This document shows, in pieces, positions 23,155 through 34,154 of a stretch of 64,000 nt of DNA. The notes under the pieces were generated by a model that saw only the letters and a program-made list of their open reading frames with translations, was not told the DNA's origin and did not search any database. The stretch is from Collybia mongolica. Lineage: Eukaryota; Basidiomycota; Agaricomycetes; Agaricales; Clitocybaceae. The stretch covers positions 358,062 to 422,061 of the forward strand of contig JAAXNY010000019.1 in NCBI GenBank assembly GCA_013420905.1, given 5' to 3'. A program made the position numbers and the translations under genes. The stretch's first letter is position 1. Each line of letters starts with the position of its first letter.

Positions 23155-26100
23155 TTAAGGCAGAAGCGTTGGCTCTTCAACGTCAGGTCGGAAGCGGAGG
23201 CGAGACATAAGCAGAGTTCTCGGTCCGTTTCCAACTTCGGATACTTTAGTTCTGTACGACATATCCGTATCTTCACCATTTGGCATTGGCGATGTGAAAA
23301 TGCCCCAATCTTGCCCTTTCTCCTGGGGAGAGAATACATCGAACTGTGCCTAATTTTGGCCATTAACACGCCAAGGACAGAAACGAATAATTAGAGGGGG
23401 AAACATCAGTATTTACCTCCTGGTCCGAATGACCGTGATTGACGAACATCGCAAAGTTTTCGGCATTGAGGCATTCAATAACTAGTTGTATGTGATTTGA
23501 GTAAATTCCGCCCTGTTTGACATGCCGTACCGAACATCAGATCCTCCTTTTGCAACCCATGATCACTATATGCCAATAGGACGGCTTTCCAGTGTGACTT
23601 GAACCACTCTTTGTAAATTGGAGAGCCTTTGAGGTAATGGTAGGTTGTCTTTTCCGCACACAGGTACGCACTTCTCCCTCCGATCATAGGGAATGTTAGT
23701 GTTCGCTCAATGTTGCGTTTCCTGCTGAAGTTCATCAGTGCATGAACACTCGCAAGGTAAAGCGCTTACGGTGGGCTGGTAACCTTAAACGGTATCGCCC
23801 TGGCGAGTGCCTTCATACCTCGTTTCATCACGCTTTCGCGGCGGTCCTTGTGATTGACGATGGAAATATCGCCTAGACTCGAAAGTCCAGGGATATCCAA
23901 TCGACCTTGCGAAGAAGTCACAGGATTGAAAGCGCTGAACAATCTAATGAACCGACCGCTTGGCCTCTCAAGGTATCCAACATCACCTACGGTTACTCTG
24001 TTTGGAGTCCAGAGTGGAATGTTTACTAGACGGAGAAATAATTAAAAACAAGTTTCCGAAATGCATGTCAACTCACAAGGACGCGGAAACTCATGAGATA
24101 GGCACTCTCGGTAAGTTAGTTCATATTCATACTCTGAAGGATTATAAGATGGCAGCGCGACTGGGGATGCAACACGGCTCCAGTCAATAGTCTCGTTATT
24201 TTCGCTGTCAAGCTCAGTGAGGGACACTGCAGAAGATGTGATAGTAGAAGGAGAGCCGGAAGATGTGATTTTGGGGAGCCCGGTTCCAGTTGCGGATAAA
24301 GGAGGTGTCATTGTTGACGGAGGATATATTTTGAAATTGACGCTCTCGCCTGGAGCGAGGTACGGGACAGTGGTGATGCTCGACTTTCCGTATTGTCCAT
24401 CAGAAGTTGGGCTCAAATCGAAGTATGTGTCTTTTTGGTGAGTTAGATCCTATATTCGTAATGGCTAGACACGAACAACACACTCATATCTGGTTCCTCG
24501 GTGACAATATGAACGCCACTTGATGATTCAAGTTTTGAGGTGGTATTACTGGAGGTCACTAAGGCGACTGGGGGATTAGATAAAATTAATAAACGTTCAA
24601 TAGATTCGGTTATTTTGGAGAAAGGAGGCCTTTCTTCATATGCACTATTCCAGGAGGACTGTATTATATCTTCAAGTCCGAGGCGTATGGAAAGCTCTGT
24701 GGGGTAGGGCGGCCTCGTATTATGTTCTGCACAGATCATTAATGTGGCGCACAGGATAATAATTGAATAATCAGGTCTCGCCTAGAACATTCTTTCTAAC
24801 CATGACATCGCTCTCACCAGGCCATGGAATACTTCCCATTGTGAGAATCTCAATACAGCATATCGCGAAAGAATATACGTCCGCTTTCCTTGTTGGGTTT
24901 GACCGATTGTGCATCACTTCGGGCGCTTGCCATCGAAGTGCATCTATGAGAGTGCTTTGTTAATTATTACACGTCGCTTAACCAATAAAATAATCAAAGA
25001 ACTGACGGTTTGAAGTGAGAGTTTCGTGAGTTACTTTAGATGTTAATTTACTGTGTCCAAAATCCGCAACTAGACATCGCCTTTCATCGTCCACAAGCAC
25101 GTTGGCAGCCTGTTGACGAATAGACAATCTGGTAGAGTTCAGGGAATGCCAATGTAAAAATCTCACCTTCAGATCACAGTGCAGAATGCCCATCTGGTGC
25201 AAGTACTTCATCCCATTCCCAATGTCATAAGTCAATTGTAGGAAGTCGGGTTCATCACTTTCGGTTGGGTGTGAGTTTGAATCCATTCTCTTTCGCATAT
25301 CCCAGTCAAAGCGCTTCAAATAATCCGAAACACTCCCATGTTGTATGAAAGGGCTGATGATGAACCATGGTAACGGGCTTTCAGTACTGCTGGCACCGTA
25401 GAATTGGAGGATATTCCGATGCCGGAGAGACCTCCAAATGTTAACTTCGCTGAGAAGGTCACTAGGTGTGTGACTTTCGAGAACCTTTACGGCAACTGTG
25501 CGGCGGCGCCAGGTACCTTTATACACGTTAGAGAAATACCCGCGGCCAATTGAGGCTCCCAGGTCAATCTCATACCTTTCTCATCCTTTAGTGATATGTG
25601 CAGCATGGACTTGCCCCTACTTACTTTGTGATCGTCCAGCTTGGTAAATGAGGTAATGGGCCGTTTTGAGCCCACTCGCGTTTCAGCACTGCAACACTCC
25701 GTTCGATAAATGCCTGGTGAAGTAACTTGATCTCCTTAGCTTCAGTGTGATCCGGCGGCCACGTTGATGCCCGCTTTGGGAGAGACGAAAGGATAGTTGA
25801 ACTATCTGGCAACGTGGTTGCGCGATGTGTTTGTTCAAGAGCACGCAACAACACCTTGATTGCTTCAAGCATGTCAACCTTCGAGAGTTGTAGAAGTTGT
25901 TTGGTTTCAGCGTCGCTCTTAGCTTCCAACACTTGGTGTAGAGTTTTCTCAAGCTCAGCTTGATCTCGTGAAATGTCCCGAATATTTTGTTCCGTCTGAA
26001 TTTTATGAATCTCTTGGCGAACTTCTTCATCGGAAGCATTTCTGTGTTCTAGGGAAAAGTTGACCAAGGGTATATCAACGGGATCGAGAACATCTTGCGG

Positions 26101-27216
26101 AATGTCAAGGCTCGGAATTTTTGGTGTGATCGTAGGTTTAACATACGCTAAGACACGCAGGATAATGGACCTCTGAAATATAACGTGAACAACACAGATC
26201 AGGACATGAGGCAAACACGAACCCCAAAATGGTCTAAACAATCCTGAAGGTCCGTGTTACAGTTGGCGATTTCTGCACTATTATCGTCTCGCTTGAGGTA
26301 ACGTTTGAGGAACGGTTGACCGATCTGAAGTTGGAGACATCGATGAACATCGTTAAATACGCTACATTATTTGTGAGACCTTGGAGGGCGATAAACAACT
26401 ACTAGAGAGCGACGTACTCTTCGAGCCTTTTTAGAGGAAGGTATAATTCATTTGCGACCTCAGTCCCGACAGTTTTAACTTCATCATGAATCGCAGACAG
26501 AATAGTTGCACATCGCTCAGTAAGGCGAAGACATCCTTGTTTGTTTGCCTGCACAACAAATCAAGAACAGCAAGAGAATATCACAAAATGAAGGACTCAC
26601 AGAAACTAATAGTAATGCATCCCAGATTCCGAGAAGAAGTTTTGCTATACCGGCGAGACCTGGAACAGGTACATAAGGCAGCACTTCAACGCCTGCCACA
26701 AGCGCCGTTCGACCGACATAATTTGCCAGGTCAATAAGTGGTGAAATGGCTTGTACGACACGCTGTGGAGAATTCAGGCGTGCCGAGCCGAAATAATGAC
26801 TTACTCACAAGTCGTGTGCGGTGGAACTCGTCATCTTTGTCCCGAGAGATTACAGTAACAGTTCGAGAAGCCGTGGGCTGCGCGCCAGATGTCGCCTGTA
26901 CCTTCCCGCGGTGCGTCGTCTGGGTTACGGAAGGCTTTTTACGGTCCGCTTCTTTCCTTCTAATCGAGGGCCCACCCAACTGTTCAAGCGAATGCGCACG
27001 CAAAATATGAAAAAACTTGTGAGAGATAGGACTCGGATTCGTCAAACTGCTGCTCAAGGTTGGTGGAGTAGATTGGGTGGAAGATGGACCATCGGTCATA
27101 TCGCTGTGTGGTGGTGCACGAGTTCCTGTTGCATGGAGGGTAGAGGCAATTGACGAGAACGAAGCTGAACGTTTGGTCTGAATTGCATGTGGAGTTGTTG
27201 AAGAAAGATCTGCCAT
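23155..27216 (-). CDS. MLKL-like protein: four-helix bundle + TKL kinase + C-terminal fungal domain
   Basis: A long multi-exon minus-strand gene starting at ATG 27216 and ending at TAA 23157-23155. The order of parts is: a disordered Ser/Thr/Pro-rich N-terminus (~135 residues); a helical bundle with GVEVLPYVPVPGLAGIAKLL, NKQGCLRLTERCATILSAI and IGQPFLKRYLKRDDNSAEIA, matching the MLKL N-terminal bundle type found in fungal kinases; a helical linker; and a tyrosine-kinase-like domain. The kinase has the glycine loop GASIGRGYFSNVYKG, VAVKVL lysine, HCDLK catalytic loop (25181-25167, an HRD to HCD change), DFG (VADFGHSK) and APE (RWQAPEVMHN). After a Ser/Thr-rich linker comes a further conserved segment (IPLWTPNRVTVGDVGYLERP, GSPIYKEWFKSHWKAVLLAY, IECLNAENFAMFVNHGHSDQ) that I have seen as a free-standing agaricomycete domain. 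Introns checked individually keep phase, so the tail seems fused. The likely role is a signalling or cell-death kinase at membranes. Confidence 0.78.
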
Positions 27217-29459
27217 TGTAGCGCTGCTCGATCTTTGGGGGTTGGAGAGAGTTATGGGGGTGGAGAGAATCACGTTGAAGGTGTGGGCGTTTTATAGTCT
27301 GCAATTGATCGACAATGGTATGGCACTGTCAAAACATTCGGCTGCACGGGGATGGAGAGAATAGAACCTGAGGAAGCAGGATCTGGAAGTGATATCTCCA
27401 TTTAGGCGACGATTTCATTGTCAATTTAATAACCACCGATTTTGATGAAGGGGGCGCGCCCTGAACATCCAAGTAGGCAAAGGTGGATAAGATCAACCTT
27501 GGGCGTCAAGAGAGTACGTTACAATTGACTGGAGCAATAATATCAGGGAAGATTCATTGCTGTGCCTGATCACAATAAAAGGGTGCTGTTGGACGTAGAT
27601 AAACAACACCTGTGGAGCATAAATAGCGCCCTAGAAGCGGCACATTTCCTTTTAAAAAGAAAGGTACTCAAAGTGAGTACGGTGCATATCTGATTTCGGA
27701 GACTTACATGGGTGGAATTGAGTAGTGACGGTTTGACGTACATATTTGGGTGACAACGATCCTTGTTCTGATTTTGTCTTAATTGAATAATCGGCACAGC
27801 CCTTATAAACTGATGCTGAAACAAAGCGGCCAGGAAAACGCACTTGTGTTCAGGGGCATGGTATGGTTGCTATGAACGTGATCTAGGGCATCCTGGTGAA
27901 CTGTATTGATTGTGCTGGTAAGTCGAGCGTCCCTTCATACATCAAGTTCTCACCTGATGAATTTCAGCTGGTTCCAACTGTGTAATGGCCCATATTTAGG
28001 CAACAAAACGATAACAAACCTATAGGTTTCATAATCGGATCGAATGAAATCTTCATTTCGAAATGCACTTACCTTCAAATGAAACCGACTTTAGAAAGCC
28101 GCACCCGTAATCGTGCTTTAGGAGTTGAAATCTCTGGTAGAAAGGGAATGCGACTTCAGGCAGCGTATAAACTAGCGCGCTTTCAAAATACATGTGCACG
28201 CCTGGAATATCTGGTATAGCTGAAATGCCCGTCGAATAATGACTCCCAATGATATGTGTGCAGTATAACCGTTCGTATATGCTACTGCAAGTCTTTTAGG
28301 CATAACAAGGAAGACTTACGGCCCGGTAGTCTGTAGGTTTCCTAGAATGCATGCGTTAAGCATTCTGAACGTGGGAAGGCACCTTGCAACCCATAGTGCT
28401 AGTTTCAGCAACAGAATAAAACAACGTTGTCTACCTTGGATAATAGCAAGATTCCCTTATGCTACTATGTCCCAGTAGCTTATAGCACCTGGTAGAGTCA
28501 TTTTGTTTATATATATTACAGCATCAGTAGGCCAATGCGTCCAATCGAGTTGGGAGAAAACTCCTCACCTTTCCGAGTTACTGCGGTTCCTGGGAGTCCG
28601 ACACTTCGGGGATTTACCCCAGGATGTACTCTTTGTAGCAAGGTCATTATTTAATATTCCCTGTAACCCTTTGAGCGATTACAGACCTTGTACTCTTCGA
28701 ATTTGTTTGACGAGAGACCACTGATACGGTCTTGGTGCACCAAAAAAACCGAAAAACATTAGCTCGTCAAGAGCCAGACCAAACACATGTCTATTTGTGC
28801 TATTCAGGTTCCGTTTGTTTACATCAGGCGTTCCTGAGTTTCATTCGTCTCAATTTTGTATTCCCCAAATATTTCGAGTCCCTGAATGTGCACAGATATC
28901 GACTAAGGCCAGTGTAAATGATAGAGGGGCTATATCAAAAAAGGTGCTCTCAGCTTGAGATCTGAGGGTTCAGGAGTGAGGTCAATTTCCTATTCTACTC
29001 GCCGTGCTGCCGAAATTGACAATCCCGTTGCATATACGACTTCCCCAGTTCACCTTTACACAACACTCGAACATCTATCTTATGGTTGGTGTCACTCTTT
29101 TCAACCCTTATCACCTCCAATGCTATTTTCAGCGCCTCTAACAGTTCAAAGGACCACCATCAATGTTTTTTACATACCATACCATGGTCGCGTCCCCAGC
29201 TTTCGTGAGCGTTCAGCATTCATGAACCTACCATGCATATCTCGATCCTGACTTTTAGCAGTCACTGGGAAGATAACACGACAGCTACTGGTGCTTTTGT
29301 GCCGGGAAAGACTGCGTGGAGTTGAGCAAGCCTATGTTTGCACTGAAGTGGAAAGAAGGGAAGAGATAGGTTTCCGGCTGTGGACGAGCATAAAAATATC
29401 GAAGTACACTGCTCAAGGCCCCCCGGTCGCAAACTCTCAAAATACCATACTCATACTGT
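27217..29459. other. Intergenic, no supportable gene
   Basis: 2.2 kb between the kinase start and the DNA transposon. Only short open frames occur, none with a recognised domain. The first few hundred bases presumably include the kinase promoter. Confidence 0.5.
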
Positions 29460-31068
29460 GGACTGGGGGAGGTCTTTACACTCCCCCACATCTTCCAGCG
29501 GATTCCGAGCGGAATCCTCAATTCCGACAGGAATCCGCTCGGATTCCTGTCGGAATTTTGGCTGCAGAAGTAATAGAAAATGGCTGTAAAAATAGATAAA
29601 AATTCCGAACGGATTCCGCTCGGATTCCGAGCGGAATGAAATTCCACAGGAATTCCGGCTTCAGAATACTGAAATTCTGACAGAGTCCACAGGAATTCTA
29701 TCGGAATTCCTGGATGGAATGCCGGAGCGTTGTGACGACGCGTTGTGGTCACGTGTTTGATTACTAATCAGATTAGTAATATAAATTTTATTTACACAAA
29801 TTATATATACTATTTGTTATTAATAACATCACATAACGGCGGTGAAAACATGATTATGAGGCACGTGCAACGGTCACATTACCGTTGCCACGTCTTCGTT
29901 GGTTCTTTTCAACCACATCAACGACGTCCACCAAACCGCCAATGCCGACACCAACACCAACGCACCCACGCCGCCAACGCCAACGCATCGAACGCCAACC
30001 GACGTCGACATGATGACGCACAAGACGGTGTGGGGAGAAGGATAGAAACGGACGCGGAACGAGGGGACGACGAGGAAAGGGCACCCCGAGGGGCAGAACC
30101 AGGTGAGTCATACACCGCCGCTCACCCACACGCTCACCATGCAGCACGTCCCCCTCCCCCCCACTTCAGGAACTCAAGACAAACAATACGGCCGCCAACA
30201 GCAATAGTGAGGAAGGCGGCAACGACAATGACAACGACAACGACGAAGACAGCAACAGCAACAGCAGCAACAGTGCCGACGAGGCCTGCGGCAACGACGG
30301 CAACAGCAGCGGCAGCGGCGGCACCAACAACGGCGCGACAACAACAACAACAACTACAACAAAGACGATCACCACCACCACGAGGACGGCGGCGGCGGCG
30401 GCGGGGACGGGGACAGCGGCAAGTAGAGCGGCCAGTGCCGTCGCCGCTGAAGCGCAGGCCGCTGACGATGTCGCGGGGGCCGACGAGGACGACGGGGGGG
30501 CGGGGGCGGGGGCCCCGCCTATATTAAATTTATCTTATCATATATGTATTATATTTAGTAATAATACATGTTTTATCGTATTAATTATAGAGTGCTTTTT
30601 TATCATACTCAACAGATTTTAAAAAGACAGGCTGAAAGAGAGTAATTTAGTACTTCAAAATGTTAGATATACTGTTGACTTTATTGACTGTTTTGACTTA
30701 AAACTTATGAATTCCGATCAGAATCCGAGCAGAATGTTGCAGAATTCCTTTGAGAATTTTCTTCTTCCACACTTTGTAAGAAATTCCTCAAAATTCTGCG
30801 GAATTCCCATGATTTCAATCGGAATTCTGTGTTCCGAGCGGAATCCGAGCGGAATATTGCGGAATTCCTCAAAGGAATTTTCTGTTTTAAAACTTTTTCA
30901 AAATCTTCCTGCATTCCTCTGGATTCCGATCGGATTCCTGTCGGAATTTCGGATTCCGATCGGATTCCTGTCGGAATTTCGGATTCCGATCGGATTCCTG
31001 TCGGAATTTCGGATTCCGCTCGGAATCCTCTGCAGGATGTGGGGGAGTGTGAAGTACTGGACTGGGGG
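29460..31068. mobile_element. Non-autonomous DNA transposon with 68 bp TIRs and 10 bp TSDs
   Basis: The element spans 29470-31058 (1,589 bp). Its first 68 bases and the reverse complement of its last 68 bases align without gaps and differ at 8 positions. Both contain ACACTCCCCCACATC followed by a GATTCCGAGCGGAATCC palindrome. The flanking 10 bp, GGACTGGGGG, is present at 29460-29469 and again at 31059-31068, as expected of a target-site duplication. The sub-terminal regions (29.50-29.73 and 30.70-31.02 kb) are packed with GGATTCC/GGAATTCC words in both orientations. The centre is a GC-rich, low-complexity block (~29.86-30.52 kb) between AT-rich strips. No transposase is visible. A 9-11 bp duplication fits Mutator-like elements, but the family assignment is inference. 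Confidence 0.85.
30921..31010. repeat. Three perfect 30 bp tandem repeats inside the transposon's right arm
   Basis: Units 30921-30950, 30951-30980 and 30981-31010 are identical. Each starts GGATTCCGATCGGATTCCTG and ends TCGGAATTTC. A fourth, diverged half-unit follows and merges into the right terminal inverted repeat. Such sub-terminal repeats are commonly transposase binding sites. Confidence 0.9.
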
Positions 31069-31457
31069 CATTCCGAGTGCGGCTTATGTACGTTCTGTCT
31101 TCAAGCGATGGTCTGTCATAGTACTATAGTTGTTTTTTTTTTTTAGGTCTTGCGTCGCTCCATACCACTTGTCCACGGCCCATTATGTCATTATTTCATT
31201 GGACCCACCCACCCACCCGCCGAACAACTCCCAGTATTTGAAGGGAGGATGGTACTGAAAGGTGAATTAGGTGCGTGTTCCCAGACTTCGAAAGTATCAG
31301 GATAGTCATGATAGTCTTAATACAGATGGACGGCCACCGAGTCCAAAAAATACAATCTGCTCAGTGCCGATGATGTCCATACTACACAGCCACTGGCACA
31401 AAGATATTTTACCTCACGACGCAGTCAGTTCACGTCTCAGTGGGCATTTTGAATGTC
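31069..31457. other. Intergenic right of the transposon
   Basis: 389 bases with a T-run at ~31131-31144 and no recognised coding sequence. Confidence 0.45.
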
Positions 31458-31767
31458 CTAAACCTGAGCTTGGTATGAAGGATCAAATAGTTAGTGAAAG
31501 GAGAATAAAAATACCTTGGAGAAGGAGCGCGCGCTGTATTGCGCCCTTTTGTACCACAAATAGTAGGTCAGACGTTGTATGCGCGTGGAGGGCTTCGTAC
31601 TTTTCGTCTCTTTGCCGATAAATCCATCTTTTTCTCTCTAGGTATATTCCCAGCCAAGCGATCGCGGAAATACACGTAATTCCAGTCGTTACGAAAACTC
31701 AGGTTCCAGCAATGGCGTCGGCAATCATCGACATCCCTTGCTGGAAGTTGAATGTTGGACTATTCAT
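31458..31767 (-). pseudogene. Small single-helix membrane protein, possibly broken by an in-frame stop
   Basis: Reading from ATG 31767 on the minus strand gives MNSPTFNFQQGMSMIADAI, then an in-frame TGA (31701-31699), then a hydrophobic helix and basic stretch (VFVTTGITCISAIAWLGIYL, ERKRWIYRQRDEKYEALH) and a helical end (AIQRALLLQAQV) after one intron with a CTAAC branch-like site; the stop is at 31460-31458. The helix followed by a charged RQRDEKYEALHAH segment looks like real protein sequence, but no family is recognised. The TGA could be a true nonsense mutation, or translation could use another first exon. Confidence 0.4.
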
Positions 31768-32777
31768 ATCCACTCTCCCTGGGAGGGCCGGAGATGTCTT
31801 TATAAGTTCAACCCCCTAGGAATTATTGGGTTGAGCATATGGAGGCGTTCTTTGTTGCTAGTAACTTATCAAATCCTGCCCAAAAAATCCATGGCATGAC
31901 AAGCCACTTCAACATCTAAAGCTCACCCAATACGGACCTCCGTGTTGCGTGCGGTTCTTAAGTTCGTGATGAGCTGACTACTACAAAACCCTTGGAGCCG
32001 TTCACCACACAAGGACTGCGAGCTGAACATTGGCCAATCCGAATCCAGCCTTGACCGTCTAGTCCAGACATTTGGGGTTCCTGTAGGACGAATCATTCAT
32101 ATGCGTTAATCCCGCGACCCGCTGGTCATTGACGCAGTCCTATGGGCAACCCTACCTGCTGATTCCTTGTGTACGTTTTACTGTCACAAACTATTTCCAA
32201 AAAATAGAATGCACGCTGTACATGTCTCAGAATGAGATGTGCGGGGAGAAATTCAAAATCCATTCCACTGTTCTATTTGCGGCTAATGAACGAAACGAGA
32301 GGGAGTGAAAGAGACCGGGGGACTCTCCGATTACACGTATTCAACACTCATATTCTCGGGCATCAATTGATGCCATGTGAAGGCAAGATTACCTCATGGA
32401 ACAGCTATTAGGTATTATCTTTTTGGAATGAACGTGATTTAACACCTCCTACTGTGCAGAGATTTCACCACACCTACCACGAGGATAACAGTGCAACTCA
32501 GTACGATTATTGGTTTCAGTATAGGTTCGTCTTCCTCTGGATGACATTCAAGTTTGGATCCTCATTACATGCTAGAACTGCGATAGTACATGCAAGAACC
32601 GACAAGCAAGTTATTGTCATGGGCGTCGGAGAATGACCCTCAAGAGGCTACGAAACAGACAATACTCGAACACCTTAGGGAGGGTGAGTCGGATATGTCT
32701 AGCATGAAGGGCAAGATCTCATTGTCGTACGAGGTCAAGAGAAGGAGGATGGGGAACGGATAGTAATTCAGGCAGGG
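31768..32777. other. Intergenic, no supportable gene
   Basis: 1.0 kb without recognised coding sequence. A possible upstream exon of the F-box gene may lie near 32.60-32.77 kb but no phase-consistent splice was found. Confidence 0.45.
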
Positions 32778-34154
32778 ATGGCGCCAATCAAGAGGATCCC
32801 CGTAGAGATACTCAGTGAGATATTTGGTTTTTGCGCGCAGGAGACCTTGGAGGTTCCAATGCAACGAGAGGATATGGATCCATGGAACCTGAGCCATGTC
32901 TGTTCGCGTTAGCGTCATATTGCATTAGCAACGTCAAACCTACACGATATTACCGTTATCAACGCTGGCATGGGCAGCGTAGGCGGTTCTCAAGGTGTAT
33001 TGGATGTGACGAACCGTGATGTCCTTCGCGAAGTCCTCTCCCGCACTGAGGGACAACTCTCTCTCTCTCTGTTCGAAACCCGTCTAGATCCAATTCTTGA
33101 CATATTCCTTCAGATAACACAGTGGCTTACCTCCCTGTGTTTGGTCAGGTGCACTGAGGCGGAACTTCGTGTCCTCCTCAAGTCACCACCTCACTCCTTC
33201 TGCCACCTGGAAAGCCTAAACGTCGGTTTATACTCGAGATCTTCATTTGACGGGAACCTCGCCAGTTCTCTGTGTACCTCGTCGAAGCTACAACAAGTCC
33301 AGCTAAAGTCATACCACAAAATTCATTCCTTGCGGTTCTTACCTCTCTCACAAGTGACAATCCTCAACATCGACGCTCCTATATCCCTAGGCACCTTGCA
33401 ATCTACCCTTCAACAATGCGAATATATCATCCGATGCCATTTTGCACACGTGAACATGCATTCCACGCATTCGATGTGCGATGAACACACTGTTTTGCGA
33501 AGCTTACAGCAAGTATCTTTGAACCTAAGCGGCTATCAGAAAGATGAGGACGCATTATTCGACCTATTTACGGCACCAAACCTCGAAAGCCTCTACCTTG
33601 AATATGAGCACCTCAGAGAAACTCCCTTAATCACGTCATCGCTGAGGTCTCTAGTCATTCGATCAAAATATGGTCTCAAAAGACTTTGGTTACACGACGA
33701 ATCTGAGGGCGGCGAGTTTGGCGACATCGAGCAATTGCTCAGTGTCCTTCCCTCCCTCACCGACTTCAAAACTTCATTCCGCACACCTGGCAACGTTTTT
33801 AAACGGGTGGAAATAAACGACCTTGTCCCACTTCTTGCAATCTCTTCTTGGAAAGTCGGGCCTGAGGCGTTCTGTGCCGTACTGGATCTATTGGACTCAT
33901 ATACTGTGAGCCCACCCCGACCCCGGGAGATCACAATAAGCTGTTGCGGAGGTGTAGGTTTCCCAGCCCTGCGTGACCGTTACCGCAGGAATTATGGGAA
34001 GTACAAAGCAGTGGAGGGGTTGAAGTTACTCGTCCTCAACCCGATGTTTCTGCAGCCTATTACAGTGGGTGAAGATGCAGGGTCGACTGATGGTGTACGT
34101 GACGTCGACAGGGGGCCTTATTGGAGTTTGATACACGGCGTCGTCGAGAGTTGA
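32778..34154 (+). pseudogene. F-box/LRR-like protein gene with a nonsense codon in the F-box
   Basis: A single continuous frame of 459 codons starts with a clear F-box, PIKRIPVEILSEIFGFC. It reaches WNLSHVCSR, meets TAG at 32910-32912, then continues RHIALATSNLHDITVINAG. Agaricomycete F-box proteins have Trp at the position of the stop (the VCxxWR signature, intact as HVCRRWREA in the gene at 37346-38958), so TGG to TAG is the simplest explanation. The remaining ~410 residues are leucine-rich and undamaged (LESLNVGLYSR, LQQVQLKSYH, LESLYLEYEHL, VTILNIDAP). A product starting at ATG 32970 would lack the F-box. F-box proteins recruit substrates to SCF ubiquitin ligases; the substrate is unknown. 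The stop could also be a single-base error. Confidence 0.8.

Noticed and set aside
29745..30527. 260-codon open frame in the transposon's centre, rich in Arg, Thr and Ala
   Set aside because: It is the translation of GC-rich low-complexity repeats (CAACAG, ACGACG, GGCGGC) with no domain, and the opposite strand is also open. Not supportable as a transposase or any gene.
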